Below, piece by piece: positions 10,701 to 21,751 of a stretch of 57,032 nucleotides of DNA; the stretch's first letter is position 1; every line of letters begins with the position of its first letter. The stretch spans positions 1-57,032 of the forward strand of contig ML976697.1 of NCBI GenBank assembly GCA_010015655.1, written 5' to 3'. Origin of the DNA: Bimuria novae-zelandiae CBS 107.79 (Eukaryota; Ascomycota; Dothideomycetes; Pleosporales; Didymosphaeriaceae). The position numbers and the translations under genes are program-made. Under the pieces are notes generated by a model that saw only the letters and a list, made by a program, of their open reading frames with translations, made no database searches and had not been told where the DNA came from.

Positions 10701-11700
10701 CTCTGTAGTTAACACATAGTTATAGTCTACCTCCTAGCTTCTTTGTAAATAGGATTGGCGACGTAGCAGGTAAATTACTTACTTATATAAAACCTTTATT
10801 AAGCAGAGATGTAAGTTCCTTCCGTAGCACTAGAAGCTCTTCTTTTAACATGTTATATAAAAGTTCCTAAGGGGCTTCGGGCTTCTTCCCTTTCTTCTCT
10901 TCTAGCTTAATTACGTAATTAATTCTAGATTAATATAGCAGCAATTTACTTACTTCATTAAGATTAAAGAGCGTTATATGCTTCCTCTAGTGCTTAGGAA
11001 CTAGAAATAGGACGTTAATCTTTAGCTTAGGTGCTAAGGCCTTGTTAATGTCTGCTAGCGAGGCAGCGAATATCTTTATAGCTCTCCCTAGATTCTTATT
11101 TTTACTCGAAGCTATTTTTATTAATCGCTAGAATTCTGTAGCGCCAACCTCTTAAATCTCTAGTAGGTAGGCCTTGCCTTCTTAACTACGAATTCTAATA
11201 CCTAGAGCGCGCAGGTATATTAACTTCTTTACAAGAGTAATAGTAACTTAGTTCTAATTTATCTACGGACGTCTTAGGATAATGTCCTCTTTAGCATTAT
11301 TTAGCGTGATATACGCAAATCTAGTCTTAGTATAGCTATTTATATTAAACGTAAACTTTGTAACTTCGTCAACCTAGCTAACTTAATTATTTACCCCTAT
11401 AATAGGCTTTCGTGGAATCGCTATGCGCTCGAGTTTAGCTTGTCTTATAAAGGAACAGGTTATAAGGGCGTAGGAAAGATATCTAAAGTTAATTAGTGCT
11501 AAGGTGTAATTAGTTTAATTAACTAGTACATGTACTATAAGCAGGGGTGCTAGCATGTTTTTCTTTTTAAACTCATCCTATTCTGTCCTTGTGTTCTTGC
11601 TTACTCGTGAAGGCTCCTAATCGCGACTTCGACTAGGAGCTACTCTTTTTCTAACTTATTATTATCTACTACTATCGCGTCGTTATTATTTTCTACCTTT
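7720..11700 (-). pseudogene. Ty3 pol: protease, RT, RNase H, integrase, chromodomain (inactivated)
   Basis: RT: 'ALNALIKKD', 'WFTKLDVITAFYKIRI' (about 10620-10740) and a damaged active site reading 'YLNNILIYI' (about 10250) where YIDD is usual, so both Asp are now Asn. RNase H lies around 9550-9900 ('VLAQFQVDRDTVIEYN', an expected Asp now Asn). Integrase: the H2C2 finger and start of the core are open at 9056-8871 (HPSREIIYK...CDTCGRIKPWRD, then 'ISIDFIKGLPES' with the first catalytic Asp). The Glu-containing 'TERMN' follows near 8570. Chromodomain, about 7800-7930: 'VEDILAKVCQRRG' and 'YKVKWKGY', which would target insertion to marked chromatin. The protease lies upstream and is poorly legible. 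In-frame TAG/TAA are frequent and no clear frameshift is seen. Confidence 0.88.
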
Positions 11701-12720
11701 AATTTAGTTTTTACTTTCGCGGCTTAAGTTAGCTATCGCTTAGGATTCTAAGTAGCTTTTAGAGTACAAGACTTAATTTAGTAGCCTTTCTTTTCGCATT
11801 ATAAACATAATCTATTATCGCGTCGTCGATTAATCTCCTTCTAAGGGACCTATTTCGCTTATTGTATTTATATTCTACTCGGTTCCTAGTCTATAGGATT
11901 AGCAGAAATATTACTTAAGGTAGTATTCTATAGTAGTGCGTCTCTCTTCTTGCTGCTTAGCTTTAACTACTATAGATTGTCTAATATAGTAGTAATGTAT
12001 AATTGTATCTCCTTAATCGTAGTGCTCTTAGGAAAGATAGTGCCTAAAAGGGCAGTCTGTAACTTGTAATTAAGAGCGTGTAGGAACATGCTCTTTAAGA
12101 TAGCATAGTTAAATAGGCTAGCTATTAGAGCTTCCTTGTTAAAGTCCTAAATAAAGTCGCGTACGTTGTGTGTTTTCTATTATATATTCTAAAGCTTACT
12201 CCTTACAGTCTTAGCCATGTGCGCATCCTTAAACGCTCTATTAAAATGCTAAAAGAACTAATTAAGCGTGCTAGTTACGGCGTAAACAGATACCTATAGG
12301 AAGATACATGCTCTAGTATTACCTATTATACGACTAAAAGTGTAGTTAATCGCGAGTTGGTCTATATAGAACTATTAAGTCTTAGACCTTAGCTTTGCTT
12401 TAATCTGGTATTTCTATAGTAAATACTAGCTTCGAGTTCTATTAAATGCCTTAGGGTCCTTAAGCCCTTTTAGTTCGTACGCTGCTATAGGTGTCGCAGG
12501 TGTTGTAGGTGCTACAGGTGTGGCGGGTGTTATACTAGTAGTAGTCGTAGTAGGTGCTAGGACATTAGTACTTTCGATTCTTGCTATTTGCGCTATAAGT
12601 TCGCCTATTTATACTATTATCTGCTATATTATTACTTTAATACTTAATTTTAGTAGTGTTAGTATTGTTTGCTAAGATTGTCCTTTATTATCTTATTAAG
12701 CGTTTAAAGCTCTGTAGTAA
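11700..12720 (-). pseudogene. Ty3 gag with zinc knuckle, inactivated
   Basis: The structural protein of the same element. A Pro/Thr/Ala-rich stretch with short 'APTT' and 'PATP' repeats lies at about 12480-12570. The capsid-like region follows, and at about 11790-11830 there is a CCHC knuckle reading 'DNRLCL-stop-CEKKG', in which the first Cys is kept. The start codon is not identifiable with confidence. Stops at Gln/Trp positions are frequent. Confidence 0.7.
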
Positions 12721-12751
12721 GTGCTAGTCTTTATCTTACTGCGTTCGTCGT

Positions 12752-12926
12752 AGTGCTTAGGCAGGCGTTTAACTGTTAAAGGTCCTTGCACTAGCGTTGC
12801 TCGTCGTTATAGTACTCGGGCAGGCGTTTAACTGTTAAAGGTCCCTGCACTGGCGTCGCTTATTATAGTGTTCGGGTAAGCGTTTAACTATTAGAGGTCC
12901 TTGCACTAGCGTTGCTTATTATAGTA
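12752..12926. repeat. three tandem ~58-bp repeats in the Ty3 leader
   Basis: Units begin AGTGCTTAGGCAGGCG (12752), AGTACTCGGGCAGGCG (12811) and AGTGTTCGGGTAAGCG (12867), so spacing is 59 and 56 bp. Each contains GCGTTTAACTRTTARAGGTC and TGCACTRGCGT. They sit between the 5' LTR and gag, where leader repeats in other retroelements affect packaging or transcription. Function here is unknown. Confidence 0.85.
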
Positions 12927-12930
12927 GTGC

Positions 12931-13038
12931 TTACTACTTAGAAGTAGGTCTTGCAAGTCGTTCTGTTAAGGTAGCTAGGGATTAACTACATAGCTTAGTT
13001 TGTTACTACTTACTGCTTAGAAGCAGGTCTTGCAATTA
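12931..13038. repeat. two copies of a ~26-bp repeat in the Ty3 leader
   Basis: TTACTACTTAGAAGTAGGTC at 12931 and TTACTGCTTAGAAGCAGGTC at about 13010, both followed by TTGCAA. Each copy is itself an inverted repeat (CTTCTAAG-like stem), so a small hairpin is possible. Confidence 0.7.
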
Positions 13039-13100
13039 GTCTGTTAGTAGAGCACTAGGGGATAGCTACACTAGCTACTTAAAGGTAATTAAATATAAAA

Positions 13101-13315
13101 TATAAGGGGCTGCGCAAAGGTTGCTAATGCCTAGTAATAGGATTATATTTAATAAGAAGTAAACTATCTATAAGTAAGGCCAAACTTATATGTGCGCTGT
13201 TATTGTTAAGAAGATTCGAGAGATTTCTAAGGCCCCACTTAGTCTAAAGGAGCACCGAGAGTTTCACCAAGGGTTTCACCGAGGAACAGTACAATAAGGC
13301 ATCTAGCCTATTACA
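13101..13315 (-). repeat. 5' LTR of the Ty3 element
   Basis: 215 bp, aligned with 7478-7689. Most differences are transitions (for example TGTAAGG to TATAAGG at the inner end, CCGATG to CTAATG). One small insertion near 13275 duplicates a GTTTCACC motif. Confidence 0.9.
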
Positions 13316-16300
13316 GCGAGCTCCGCTAGGTAGAGGATTATTATTATTATTATAACCTAGGTTTACGCCTGTGCAGAATAACTTTTATTTACTTACTAAC
13401 CTTGCTAAGTTATACACGCCAGAGCAAAAGTATTTAGGTAATAAATATAATATCCTTAAGATAAAGATTAAGGTGTTTAATAACCTCTGCACTAAGGTTA
13501 GGATTAATAAAAATAAGTAGTATAAAATAGCACTCTCTATTATGCTTACTAGCTAAGCGCTTTAGTATTACTATAATTATATTACTCCCTAGGCGCTTAC
13601 GCTTACTTATAACGCAATGCTTAATAAACTACGCACGTACTTTAATACTATATAAGCTTATTAGATATACCTTTAGGAGTGGCATAGCACTACGCTTAAG
13701 AGCGTTATAACTACTAACCTTAATAAAGACCCTATAGAGTGTCTTAAAATAGTTATTAGCAAGATAAATATGCTCTATTAGGTACTATCGCAGGACTAGG
13801 GTAAGAGCTATAATTAGTATTTACTTACGTAATAGCTCCTTAGCGCATATCGTAGTATTAAAGTAATTACTATAGCTTGCTTAAAGCTAGCAACTACATT
13901 TAAAGGTGTTGCTATAGATTTCTGCAACGCAGTTAGTATATAGTTAAGCTATTATCTTAATAGCTAGTTTCTATCGCGAGATACAGATAAGCAGTATTAC
14001 ACTAACTACTACTATATCTGTAATAATTAACAAGCTATAGGATTATTAGATAATAATTACTATAATTACTACTATTAAGGTTAAGGCAGATCGCGCGGCA
14101 ATTAATTTAATAATAATAATTATTAGTTAAACTACTTAGGTAATCGCCGTAATAAGATATATTTTATTTATAAGTAGCCTAAGTGCTAATTAACTTAACA
14201 CTTAAAGAAGGAGCGTATAGAGCATCGCTAACGCTATAACTAATACGCTTAAGATAATCCTAATACCTTAAGCTATAAAGTGTTTCTTGCTAGCTATAAA
14301 GGCATAGAGCTTAAAGACAGCGACAGTAGTAATAATAATGCTAGTAATAATAATATTAAAGAGTATTTTACTAACTAAGTCTACTTAACTATATCTTATA
14401 ATAAGGTTAATAGCAACGCTATTATCTTTAGCCTTAATAACGTTGCCGCACTTTATATAATTATAGGTAATAATTTTTATATCTTTAGCAAAGTAAATAA
14501 AGATGCTTAACTCTTCTTATTTAATTTACGCTACGGCGTAGATATCTTTTAAGGTATTATGCCTAACACTAGTGTAGCTAGTGTCTTAACTATTAGTAAG
14601 ATATAAGTAAAGGCACTGCAGCTTATCTAGCTATCCGTAGTTATTAATAAGTCTACTATAGAACGTTATTAAATCTAATTTAAAGATAATCTAGAGTATT
14701 TCTCCCTTAGCGACGTTAATATTAGCACGCTATTTAGTACGATTACCTTTATAGTAATACTAACTAATACACTATTTCTACTCTGCTTAAAAGATATAGA
14801 TTATTATAGTATCTTTTTTAATAACGTCGACAACGTGCTCGTTTAAGGTAGTAAAGAATTCTTAATTATCTATAAATAGGGACATCTATAGCTTCTGCTT
14901 AATAAACAAGAGACTATTATTTACTACTTAACTAAAACTAAGCTACGCTAGCTTTACTAACGCTTTAGCTATCTTGCTACTAGACGACTGTACAAGATCC
15001 TTAGTAAAGCAGGCTATAAAGACGTTAATAAGGACATTATTAATCGCATTAATAAGTACTGTTACTAGTGTCAAATCTATAGTAAAGCACCTGGCCGTTT
15101 CCGCTTTACTATCCGCGATAATATAGACTTCAACTTATGCGTTATTATTAATATAATATATATTAATTAGAAACTAGTGCTCCACGCAGTTAATAAAGCT
15201 ATAGCTTTTTAAGCTACTTAATTTATACTAAATATCTAAGTAAACACTACTTAGGATCTCCTTCGCGCTATATAAATTAATATGTACGTTAGTTTTCCTA
15301 ATGTTATTAAGACAGATGCTGGCAAGAACTTTATTACTAATAAGTTTATTAATAATGCCACGTTACTTATAATTAAAATTAAGGAAGTCCTAGTAAAGGT
15401 ATATTATTTAATTAGCAAGATTAAGCGCTATTATGCTCCTATTCGCCGTGCTTATAGGGTAATCTCTACAGACGTTAGACGCACAACCGCTCCCGAACAT
15501 ATTTTATAGATAGCTATTAAGGCTATTAATAACACCGCAGGTCCTAACAGACTTATCCTAACTCTTCTTATCTTTAGAGCATATCCTTACCTGTTAAAAA
15601 AATTACTACTATCGCTATCTATTACTGCCTGCAGCGCTATAGTGTGTAAAGCAATAGCTAAAGTGCGTAAGATTAAGGTAAAGCGCTAAGTTAATAAGGC
15701 TCTTATAACTTATAATAGTCCTAACGTAACTAATATTTTACCATTACCTATTTTAAGTAGCGTTAAGGTCTAGCGGGAGAACTATAGATAGTCTAGCCTG
15801 TATTAGATAATCGCCCTCCACGTTAATAAGCAATCTATAGTTATTAAAATTAATAATAAATAAGTTACTTTCTGCATCACCGCAGTGCGCCTGTATTATA
15901 TAGATAATATAACTATTATTACCCTTCCTGTAGAGAACGAGGACAATAGTGGCTCTAACGATAATTTTACTCTTATTATAGAGGAGGAGCCCGCGCCTAA
16001 GCGTAAGCGCAATAAGCTAAAAGGCTTAAAAAATAAGCCTAAACCTAATAAAGTTATAACTACTACTATTAACCTTAATTAACGTAAGCGTGATAATCTT
16101 GTCCTAGCTAAAAAGCTACGAGTAGTTAGCAAGATTATAATACTAAAGTAACTATTTAAAGTATTTATAAAGGTAGAGATTAATGCCCTTATTATATAAG
16201 GCGTTTTTTGCTTTGAAAAGTATAGTTTTTACTATTATAATAAGGTCTATATCTTTAAGTCACGCATCGTTAATAAAGTTAAGGGTATGACTACTAACTA

Positions 16301-17818
16301 CCCGTATAAGGAGTCCTGTCTTGTTATCTAAGGATACGCTAATAATAAAAAGAAGCTTATCCTAACATAGTCTCCCACTATCCAGCGTGCAAGCCAGCGT
16401 GTGATTATCGCTCTAGCACCATCACTGTTGAAGCTGGGCATGCACCTCTGGTTCCGTGACATTACTCAGGCCTATACGCAATCGGATAATCCACTCTAGC
16501 GTACTATCGTGGCTAACGTACTAGCTTAGCTTAAGGATAGTTATCTAACAAACATAGTTATAATTATTATTAAGTTACTATATAGTATTACTGAAGCAGG
16601 TGCCTATTAGTAGTTAACGTCTAATAAATACTACACTAAGACTTTCTATATAATAATATTTACTTATAATCTATATCTACTTATTAGTAAGGCTAATAGC
16701 GAGTGCTTTGGCATCGTTAGCATGTAAACTAACGACACGCTTAGTCTATCTAATAAAGCTTTTATAGACTTTAAGGACTAGGAGCTACGTTTTAAAGCTA
16801 AGCCTAAGTAGTTTCTCTTACTAGACGCATAAATTAACTTTAATAGTTATATTATTAAACTTAATAATAATAATTGCGCCATTACTCTACGCTAAAAGAA
16901 GCAAGGTAAGAAGCTAGAAATAGCTAATAATAAGTAATTATATATTTAATAGCGCGCTTAAGGTGCTTATATTATAATAATCTATTAACCTAAGGCGAGC
17001 TTCGACCTCGCTACTATAGCCTAAGCAAGTAAGCCTATAAAAGAAGAAATTACTAGATTAAATAAGCGCATTATTTAGTAAAAGGAGAATATTACTCGCG
17101 GCCTTAACTTTATCTTATTAAACTTAAGTAACTTAAAGCTATACGCCTTTATTAACGTATTATTTACTAATAATAAGGATATATTATTACAGATAGGCTT
17201 CGTGATCACGCTTAGTAATGAGACTAAAGATAATAATTATAACTTTAAGTTTACTAGTAATATTATCTACTAGTTATTTATTAAGTATAAGCGCGTTACT
17301 TGCAGCGTCCTTACATCTAAGATCTACGCAATAGCCTATAGAGTTAATATTATAATTATAATTAGCGGTATAATTAATATAATTATGTAGTAACTTAACC
17401 TTCTTAATATCCCTATTATCGTGTGCACTAACTCACGCTCCTTATATAATTACCTTATTAAGCTTAGCACTACTAAGGAGAAGCGTCTTATAATTAATAT
17501 TATAGCTCTATGTAAGGCCTATAAGCGTAGTAAGCTTATAGACATCCGCTAGATTAATAGACGTGATAATCTAGCAGACTTAATAACTAAGGCTAGCTCT
17601 AACTTAGCTATAAAGTATTTTATTAATTATAACTAGCTCGAGCTTTGCGTATAAGGCTAGGTTAATTGTGCTAAAGTTAATACTATAGAGCACGATTATA
17701 ATAGCAAGAAGTAGTAAGTCTATAATAGTAGCGGGATAGGTACTAAGAGGGCGCGCACTAGCGCTAGCCTAGTTAAGAAACTAGTAACTATTATGGATTA
17801 TATTTTTATTATAGATTT
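13316..17818 (+). mobile_element. Ty1/copia element A, internal region only
   Basis: A full-length-looking copia body without LTRs on either side: the left end starts inside gag at the Ty3 LTR boundary, and the right end meets a leader fragment of another element at about 17820. It is closest to elements B and C of this window, sharing their RNase H tail ('TKEKRLIINIIALCKAYKR'). Loss of both LTRs suggests deletion or recombination at the flanking elements. Confidence 0.8.
13320..17720 (+). pseudogene. copia A gag-protease-integrase-RT-RNase H polyprotein, inactivated
   Basis: One continuous frame (same phase at 15282 and 15885) spans gag to RNase H with TAG/TAA stops and no frameshift that I can find. 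The gag starts inside the capsid region ('LAKLYTPEQKYLGNKYNIL'). Protease lies near 14555-14600 ('GIMPNTSVASV', where D-T-G/S is usual). Integrase: a GAG_pre-like stretch near 14950, then a DDE core with 'VIKTDAGKNFITNK' at about 15300 and 'SKIKRYYAPIRRAY' after it. RT: 'WFRDITQAYTQSDN' at about 16450, with 'TNDTLSLSN' near 16730 where a paired Asp is expected, one now Asn. RNase H: 'LLQIGFVITLSNE' and the C-terminal 'RRDNLADLITKAS'. Very strong TpA bias: 13801-13860 alone has 14 TpA, 1 CpA and no TpG. Confidence 0.88.
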
Positions 17819-17819
17819 A

Positions 17820-17945
17820 AGCGTTCTGTTAAGATCCCAAAGGGGTAGCTGGTCCCTAAGGGGCTAAGGTTGGTTCTCGGGCAGGAATACTGTAGTAGGA
17901 CGGGAGAGGGTCGTAGTAATAGCTTACGCTTGTTACTAGGGCGTT
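17820..17945 (-). repeat. truncated retroelement leader
   Basis: On the minus strand this matches the leader after the LTR at 56490-56620: both contain CCCGAGAACYAACCTTAGCC and CTTTGGGATCTTAA. The match starts right after the LTR at 17946 and stops at about 17820, where element A begins. It is therefore leader sequence lying on the wrong (3') side of a copia element. Confidence 0.7.
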
Positions 17946-18129
17946 TGTAGCGGTTGTTGCTGCAAAGCGAAAGTCGGGAAAACACTGATTTGATTGTATG
18001 TGTGTAGTAACTAAGATATATACTGCTGAGCAAATTAGGCAGCAGCAAACAAGTGTAGGCAGTAGGAAAATGAGTGTAGGCAGCAGTAAGCTAGTATAGG
18101 TAATAGTGAACGATCCGAATACTATTACA
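17946..18129 (-). repeat. LTR of copia E
   Basis: 184 bp, minus-strand TGTAATAGTATTCGG... to ...CGCTACA, preceded by the purine tract GGATAAGGGGGTG (18130-18142). It holds three imperfect ~24-bp repeats around TGCCTACACT (about 18030-18105). The other LTR of E is not present in the window. Confidence 0.7.
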
Positions 18130-18142
18130 CACCCCCTTATCC
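18130..18142 (-). other. polypurine tract of copia E
   Basis: Minus-strand GGATAAGGGGGTG sits directly upstream of the LTR. The same '-GGGGGTG|TGT' junction is seen in elements F and D. Confidence 0.75.
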
Positions 18143-18169
18143 TGTAGTTGTCTAGCAACGGAAGGATGA

Positions 18170-19188
18170 CTTTCCTCCTCTTATATCTTTATAATATCTT
18201 GAATTCGAGAGCGTAGATCTGTAAGGTGTAGCTGCCTTACGAACTTAGCATGCTTCTGACGTGGTAGTATCTTGGTTATGCCGTCAGCAGGCATCCTATT
18301 AGTAAATCGCCATTGTACGTTGAGTCGTCCCTGTTCTACTTCCTGGCGGGTCCAGCTTTGATGTATATTAACGTGTTTAAGCTTGGTTGCTAGCTTGTCT
18401 TGTTCTTTTGTAATAATGCCAACAGTCTGCTGATTGTCGCACTAAATAATAGGTGTAGTGTTAAGTGTTAATAATAGACTATTAAACAGACGTAGCTATT
18501 CTTCTATTCTAGAGCTAGTAAGAGAGAGAGCAAGTAGCTCTGCCTTAGTAGTTAATTTAGTAACTGTACGCTGCAGAGTCGATTTCCAATTAATAGTCAT
18601 GCCAAACAGTTAGAAAACGTAGCCCTGAGAGCTTTGGCGGGTCTCTATATCATCGGCGAAAGCAGCATTAGATGCTCTAAAGAAGATAGGGTCGCGATAG
18701 TCTTCCTCTATAGTTATAAACTCTTGAATCTCTTGCTCAGCTCGAGCTTCGAGTGCGTAGTACTGAGTCTCTAGGACTCTCCACGTCCTTGGCGGAGGCG
18801 GAACCTGTGATTGATGGACCTTGATAGCAGGCTGCGGCTTTAGCGCTGTCGAAAAGGCGTGTAGGTAGTCATTTATGCGTATTCTATAGGAAATCGCGTG
18901 CGTCTGGTATCGGGTTGCACCTGCGATATCTTCAGCGCGCTGTTGTCGTCGGCGTGAGCTTGTAAGTATATTTAACTTATTAATTTTAGGATTTCTGCGC
19001 CTTGGCGCGTTGTTATTATAGTAATTAGGTATATAACTAGGGATTTGGGTTGCAGAGAGCTCTTGTGGTGTTGTTGTCTCTAGATCTTGTTCTGCCGGGA
19101 GAACTTCGGTCGGAGTATCGTTGTTCTGTTGCTGGCTCACGTGAGGAGAAGGTGATGTAGGCGTGAGCAATCCACCTCCTAGAAACAA
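18170..19188 (-). pseudogene. copia E RNase H region fused to integrase-RT linker, RT missing
   Basis: From 19188 to 18610 the frame is open for 192 codons. It begins in the Pro/Ser/Gln-rich linker that follows integrase. It passes 'VPPPPRTWRVLETQYYALEA', the usual lead-in to copia RT, and then within about 25 residues reaches 'FRASNAAFADDIETRQSSQG', the start of RNase H. In element F the same two landmarks are about 1.1 kb apart and enclose the whole RT. After one stop at 18607 the RNase H continues: 'CDNQQTVGIITKEQDKLATK', 'MPADGITKILPRQKHAKFV'. So it keeps integrase and RNase H landmarks without RT. The deletion junction lies at about 18690-18750. Confidence 0.82.
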
Positions 19189-19248
19189 ATCCTCTACGTC
19201 CTTATTAACTGCGTTATTCTCGTTAATTCTGTTCTTACCCCCTACCTG

Positions 19249-19608
19249 CTATTGGCTAGCCTGAGCTGCCGCTGCAGGTACTGTACGGCTTTGTCTAAGC
19301 GTTATAAGCTCTTTAATAGCGATATCGTCAGATTTAGCTTCTTCTAGGAAAGTAAGCAGCTTTATAACTTCTTTAATAATTAACTTAGCTACGTAGCCTT
19401 CTAGTCCTTCGTAAAATCGCGTTGGCTCGAAAACGACGTCTCTCGCTCGAATTACTCTATCCTTTGTGGGCAGCCAGATTCTAAAGATATTCGTTGAATT
19501 ATAGCCTACAAGGTGTCCTATAAGAGCTCTTGACTCTAGCTTATTACCTCTTTTAATAGACGGATTTTGGACGTATGCTCGACAGCCTATAGGACGCAAG
19601 TAGTTCAC
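19249..19608 (-). pseudogene. copia E integrase C-terminal part, open for 119 codons
   Basis: Starts at the ATG at 19608 and is continuous with the integrase core further right. It reads 'LRPIGCRAYVQN', 'LESRALIGHLVGYNSTNIFR' and 'VIRARDVVFEPTRFYEG', the copia integrase tail (the rve C-terminal block before the variable linker). The ATG is internal and the true frame enters from upstream. It ends at a stop before the linker of the next open stretch, in the same element. Confidence 0.82.
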
Positions 19609-21528
19609 CTTTAGCTTTAATCTCTACATAATCTTATATAGAGTCTTCTAGCCTAGCGCTTTAGTTAGTGTGCGATTTAGTATATACGCTGCTGTTCTCA
19701 ATAGCTCGTTTAATAATAACTTTAGTAGATTTCCTTTAAGCCTTATAGCTCGAGCTTAAATAACGATAATCTTGCCTGCTCACTCTGCAAGGCTATTTTA
19801 CTCATCTGCGTAGTCTGCCCGCGGCTCATATCAAATCCCTAGCTTAACGCAAAGCTCCTCTAATACGTTTAGTGCAACTCTATATCCTCGGTCGTTATTA
19901 GTCTTAATTACAGTAATATCGCTATTAAAGATACGCTATATCTTATAAATCTTTTAAACAAGCTAGCGGCTTAGGAATACCTTCGTACGCTGTAGAAAGC
20001 AGTTAACTTTATGCTACTTACTATACTAGTCTACCATGTAACCTGCAACTCGGTCACCGTTAAGACAAGAGTCTGCCTCTTAAGGTAGTAGCTATATAAA
20101 GTCTATAGCAACGCGATAGAACTTCCTTAGTGCAAAGTCCTCCTATAGTCTTCTAGAGACCTGCTTTAAGAGCTTTAATTCGACATATACGCCACAAAAG
20201 TCGCTATCTTTGCCTTTAACTCGCAAGCCTTCTACATAGTTAGCTAGTTTCTTAATAGCCTTCTTGCCGGGATAACCCTAGGTGCTATAGGCTGTCCTAT
20301 AGTCAACTATAAGGTTACGTTAAAGGTCCTTTAATAGCTAGTAAGTAGTGCTGAAGGATAATAATAGGCGTATGTCTAGGCGGCGGCTGGCATCAGCGTT
20401 AACTAGCTAGTAGCTATTATTATACTCTAGTTGTGTAACCACAGTTTTCTTGCTAACTTTATATAGTAAATCTTGTCCTAAGTTAAAGTAGATCTAACTC
20501 GAGCGACAGCGTGCTAGGCCTATAAGGCTTATTAAGAAGCCTTTAACTAAGGCAACGTGTGTTAGGACTATAGGTAACAAGCCTTTTAGTGTTTTTATAG
20601 TCAGCATCATGCTGCCCCATGCAGTAATCTTAATACAGCCTGTTCCTGCTCTTACAAAGTCGTGGGCGCTGGCTTCGTATTCTCTTGTCCAGCCAGGCTA
20701 GGATTCGGTGTTGATAATGTGAGTGTTCAAGCCAGGATCAAGGATAAATTGGTTGCTTAATAAGTTGTAGTTGCTAACATGGTCCAGCGTAGATAGAGCT
20801 ACTAGCTCTTTTGTGGGTTTAACGTTGTCGTTAAGTACCAGATCCTTCTTGTCGTCGTGCCTATTACGCTTGTCACGCTTGTCACGCTCGTCACGCTCGT
20901 CAACTATAATGGCATCGGATACTATATATTAGGCAGTGTAGGTCGATGGATTAGAAGGAGGCTTGCCATTATTAATAGTAACTACTATCTTAGAGCTTGA
21001 CTAAGTTGCCTTCTAGTCCTGTATAGCTTTCTCCACCTTCGCCTTTAAGCTCGGATCCTTAGCAAAGGCTACTGCCACTTTCTTACTAGCCTCCTTATTA
21101 TTATATCCTTAGGGTTAGTTAGGAGCGTCTAGGTTTATTACCTAGCACTTAGACTATAAGTGTCTTTTGCCACAGAGGCATATACCGCTTCGAGAAGGTT
21201 TATTACTTTATAATATTATTAGCTTTACTATCTCTAGCTCTATCGCGTGTGCACTAAAGCCTGTACTAATTAGATGTATACGCTTCAGGTATGCTAAGAA
21301 CTCGGCGACGTAGTCCTCCACTAATGGGACTTTCATACCAAGCCTTTCCTTTTGGATCAGGTCTCGCAGACCTGCTATTCCGTATTCGGGGTTAATTATC
21401 TTGTAAAAGACTAGGAAGTCCTCCTGCGCACGGGTATCCTTAGTCTCTAAAAGCTTAATAGCCTTGCACTGGCCAGTAACCTCGATCTAATATCGAAGCT
21501 ATTCTTCAACCTTTCTGCCCTTTGGCGG
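19609..21528 (-). pseudogene. copia E gag, zinc knuckle, protease and integrase core, inactivated
   Basis: Gag part at 21500-21240 ('LIQKERLGMKVPLVEDYVAE'), zinc knuckle at about 21140-21200 ('ICLCGKRHLQSKC', intact cysteines). An acidic/basic run 'DERDERDKRDKRNRH' comes from repeated codons near 20850-20900. Protease region at about 20600-20750 ('QFILDPGLNTHIIN', D kept but S-G changed), followed by 'YEASAHDFVRAGTG'. The integrase core spans about 20350-19650 and is heavily interrupted by stops. The N-terminus of gag is missing at 21529. Confidence 0.75.
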
Positions 21529-21682
21529 TGTTAGCCAACATCACAACTCGACTATATCGTCACACAGTCATGTGACCCTGCTGATCTAGAATCTTCTAGA
21601 TACTCCACTTTATGTATATAACCACTCTAACTTTACTAGATAGCAATTAACCTAGTTCGCCTCCTGCTGTGGTACGCACACA
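21529..21682 (+). repeat. 5' LTR of copia F
   Basis: 154 bp, TGTTAGCCAACATCACAACT... to ...GGTACGCACACA. Pairs with 32728-32892. Retains many CA and TG dinucleotides. Confidence 0.88.
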
Positions 21683-21751
21683 GTTATAAGCCTAGATTAT
21701 ACTTATAATTAATAATTACTAAGTTTATTTGTTATTCTTTATATAGACCTT

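Larger units (their letters stand above)
7478..13315 (-). mobile_element. Ty3/gypsy chromoviral retrotransposon with both LTRs
   Basis: A 5.8-kb element reading leftward: 5' LTR 13101-13315, repeat-bearing leader, gag, pol (protease, RT, RNase H, integrase, chromodomain), polypurine tract 7690-7706, 3' LTR 7478-7689. Pol order with integrase after RNase H, plus a terminal chromodomain, marks a chromovirus. The 5-bp flanks do not match (ATCAC at 7473-7477, GCGAG at 13316-13320), so one side has been rearranged or the element is a recombinant. The left LTR directly abuts the Crypton-like gene and the right LTR abuts a truncated copia body. Confidence 0.9.
17946..21528 (-). mobile_element. Ty1/copia element E, RT-deleted, 5' truncated
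   Basis: Reads leftward from inside gag (21528) through protease and integrase to RNase H, polypurine tract and 3' LTR. The 5' end is missing: element F begins at 21529 in opposite orientation. The reverse-transcriptase segment is absent, with the flanking coding sequence still in frame. The 3' third is clearly less RIP-mutated than the gag end. The element is non-autonomous by structure. Confidence 0.8.

Noticed and set aside
12752..12926. CRISPR-like array
   Set aside because: Contiguous imperfect tandem repeats without unique spacers, in a retroelement leader of a eukaryote.
17809..18158. two overlapping minus-strand open frames (79 and 100 codons)
   Set aside because: They fall in an LTR and leader, overlap in different frames and have low-complexity hydrophobic translations.
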